Below, one piece after another: positions 62,595 to 64,000 of a stretch of 64,000 nt of DNA; position 1 is the first letter of the stretch; every line of letters begins with the position of its first letter. The notes beneath the pieces are model-generated. The model searched no databases, was not told the DNA's origin, and saw only the letters and a program-made list of their open reading frames with translations. This DNA comes from Paraburkholderia megapolitana (GTDB lineage: Bacteria; Pseudomonadota; Gammaproteobacteria; Burkholderiales; Burkholderiaceae), in the NCBI RefSeq assembly GCF_007556815.1, contig NZ_CP041745.1, positions 2,147,001-2,211,000 of the forward strand. Direction: 5' to 3'. The translations under genes were made by a program, and so were the position numbers.

Positions 62595-63998
62595 ATGCGT
62601 GTGCGTTCGTTGATTGCAGTGTGTCCTGTGCTGCTGTTTGGTGTGCTGTACACCGGGCCGCATGAGGTGGCGTATGCACAGACGTCTCCCGGCTCGTTTG
62701 GGTCGACGCTCGGGGCGCTGGTCGCGGCGAATGCGGCGGCTAACGGGTTCTCTGCTGCGGACCCGCGTGTTGCAGCAACGGCTGCTGCAATCGGTGCACG
62801 TGCTGAGGCGCTCGCTGCTGCTGCCGCCTCTGCTGCCGGGGAGGCGCTAGGGGCGGTGTCATGGGGCGCAGTTGCTGCCGCTGCTGGTATTGGCGCGATG
62901 CTTGGTGCGTACCCTGTGTCGCTCGGCAACGACACGTTGACGAAGTGGCAATTCAATCACGATGGAACTGTGTCGGTGTATCCGCCGTCTACCGGTGCGC
63001 CTCCGGGGGGCGGAAGCTCGCCCATTGGCGGGTCGGTGTCGCCCTATGCGGCGCTGACGGCCGGGGCTGGATACTGGTTTGTGGGTCAGGTCACTGGTTC
63101 TTCGGCGGATGCGGCGGGGGAAGCATTGATGGAGACGTCCGGGGCCACATCGTGGAATATCAAATGCCCGCTCGATAAGCCCACCGAAGCGGTCTGCACC
63201 GGGACGCAGACGATGTCTGACGGGCGGGTTTTGGTACCGAGCTTCTCCGTTGCTCAATCCGGATCGGTCTGGGCGGGCCCAACTTGTGCGTCCGGTATGG
63301 GTACGTCGAAAGGGACGTGTGCTGCCTTTACGCCTCAACAACCCCCGCCTCCACCGCCACCTGTGACAACGTCGCCGTCAGCTGCTGCGGCTGGCACCAG
63401 TGCTGCGGATCAGGCTGACTCGCTGAATCCAAAAGTTGCGGCTGCAACCGTTGATGCACTGTGGTCGTCGGTCGCGTCACAGCCGGGGTATCAAGGGCTT
63501 CCGTATCCTGTGAATGCGCCCGTGACCGGCGCTCAGGCTGCGGGCGTTGAATCTTCGATTGGCGCGTCGTGGCCGACTGTGGGCAGCTTTACAGGCGGTG
63601 CGGGTACGACCGCTGCCGGTGGATCGAGTACGGCCCCGTTCAGTACGTCGATTCCTGCTGCCTCGAATCCTGCATCGTCAGTGCCGGTCGCAACGAATCC
63701 GGGCAGCGGCGCACAGATCAATATCGGTCCCGATCCGGGCATTGGTGCGCCGGGTCTTGAACAGACACCTACCGCGACACAGATCCTCGCGCCGATCCTC
63801 GGCATGCTGCCGGACTTCCAGCACTACGGTTTGCCTGCGCATAACGCAGCGTGTCCGGAACCTTCGGTGACAGTGTTTGGAAGCACGGTCACGATGACGG
63901 CTCAATGCACGCTGTCCGAAGAATTCCGCACGCAGATCTACGTGACGTGCGTACTCGTTTTCACGCTCGGGGCGCTGTTCGTCCTGCTGACTGCATAG
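62595..63998 (+). CDS. Adsorption/minor coat protein (pIII-like)
   Basis: 467 residues. Signal peptide to about AYAQ (28), an Ala-rich helical domain (30-100), a Gly/Ser-rich region, a proline run near 245-256 (PPPPPPP), further low-complexity linkers, a small Cys-containing C-terminal domain (PEPSVTVFG...TAQCTL) and a final membrane helix (IYVTCVLVFTLGALFVLLTA). Domain plan matches pIII: N-terminal receptor-binding parts, flexible linkers, anchor. Sequence of such proteins is very variable. The window ends just after the stop codon. Confidence 0.75.
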   Translation: MRVRSLIAVCPVLLFGVLYTGPHEVAYAQTSPGSFGSTLGALVAANAAANGFSAADPRVAATAAAIGARAEALAAAAASAAGEALGAVSWGAVAAAAGIGAMLGAYPVSLGNDTLTKWQFNHDGTVSVYPPSTGAPPGGGSSPIGGSVSPYAALTAGAGYWFVGQVTGSSADAAGEALMETSGATSWNIKCPLDKPTEAVCTGTQTMSDGRVLVPSFSVAQSGSVWAGPTCASGMGTSKGTCAAFTPQQPPPPPPPVTTSPSAAAAGTSAADQADSLNPKVAAATVDALWSSVASQPGYQGLPYPVNAPVTGAQAAGVESSIGASWPTVGSFTGGAGTTAAGGSSTAPFSTSIPAASNPASSVPVATNPGSGAQINIGPDPGIGAPGLEQTPTATQILAPILGMLPDFQHYGLPAHNAACPEPSVTVFGSTVTMTAQCTLSEEFRTQIYVTCVLVFTLGALFVLLTA

Positions 63999-64000
63999 GA

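Overview
The window looks like chromosomal DNA of a Burkholderiaceae member, most likely Paraburkholderia. It is GC-rich and carries a cepacian-type bce exopolysaccharide locus. It also contains the 14-bp-arm hairpin repeat (CTTACTTTCTTTGC / GCAAAGAAAGTAAG) that I know as common in Burkholderia and Paraburkholderia intergenic DNA. The species call is inference from gene content. No rRNA, tRNA or CRISPR array was seen.

Layout. (1) 1-3225: a three-gene cassette (2-oxoglutarate dioxygenase, LysE/RhtB exporter, ThrH-like HAD phosphatase), a two-repeat PsiF protein and a YciI-like protein. (2) 3833-33251: the exopolysaccharide region. A protein derived from a transposase N-terminus lies next to bceA, which is divergent from bceB-K. 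After a repeat-rich gap come bceN, a split SGNH/acyltransferase-3 pair, a secreted propeller protein, the Wzx flippase (bceQ), a two-domain glycosyltransferase (bceR), a second acyltransferase (bceS), a 47-residue membrane protein and bceT. These supply nucleotide sugars, a lipid-linked priming transferase, six further glycosyltransferase domains, Wzx/Wzy, the Wza/Wzc export and control pair, a cognate phosphatase and O-acylation enzymes. The seven transferase units match the heptasaccharide repeat known for cepacian. (3) 33380-40490: small orphan proteins, an S10 carboxypeptidase, a GH35 beta-galactosidase and a secreted propeller/lectin-like protein.

(4) 40897-45814: three translationally coupled genes encoding a divergent SerC-like aminotransferase, a TPR/ATP-grasp protein and a TPR/OGT-like (SPINDLY-type) glycosyltransferase. 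This is the best candidate for an undescribed system. (5) 45933-48221: an exported beta-lactamase-fold hydrolase and a MipA/OmpV outer-membrane protein. (6) 48239-54820: the homoprotocatechuate meta-cleavage operon hpaG1-G2-E-D-F-H, divergent from hpaR, with a clear promoter/operator. A phosphopantetheinyl transferase gene overlaps hpaR. (7) 54828-59275: a membrane protein, a tannase-family lipoprotein, and a metallo-beta-lactamase-fold hydrolase divergent from a TetR regulator with two identical-arm operators between them.

(8) About 59280 to the window end: the left part of a filamentous-phage (Inoviridae-type) prophage. It has a repressor-like gene, a divergent promoter whose spacer is a 15-bp palindrome, a Rep_trans initiator, a putative ssDNA-binding protein, small proteins, a major coat protein with a terminator and a pIII-like adsorption protein. 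Zot and the right boundary lie beyond the window.
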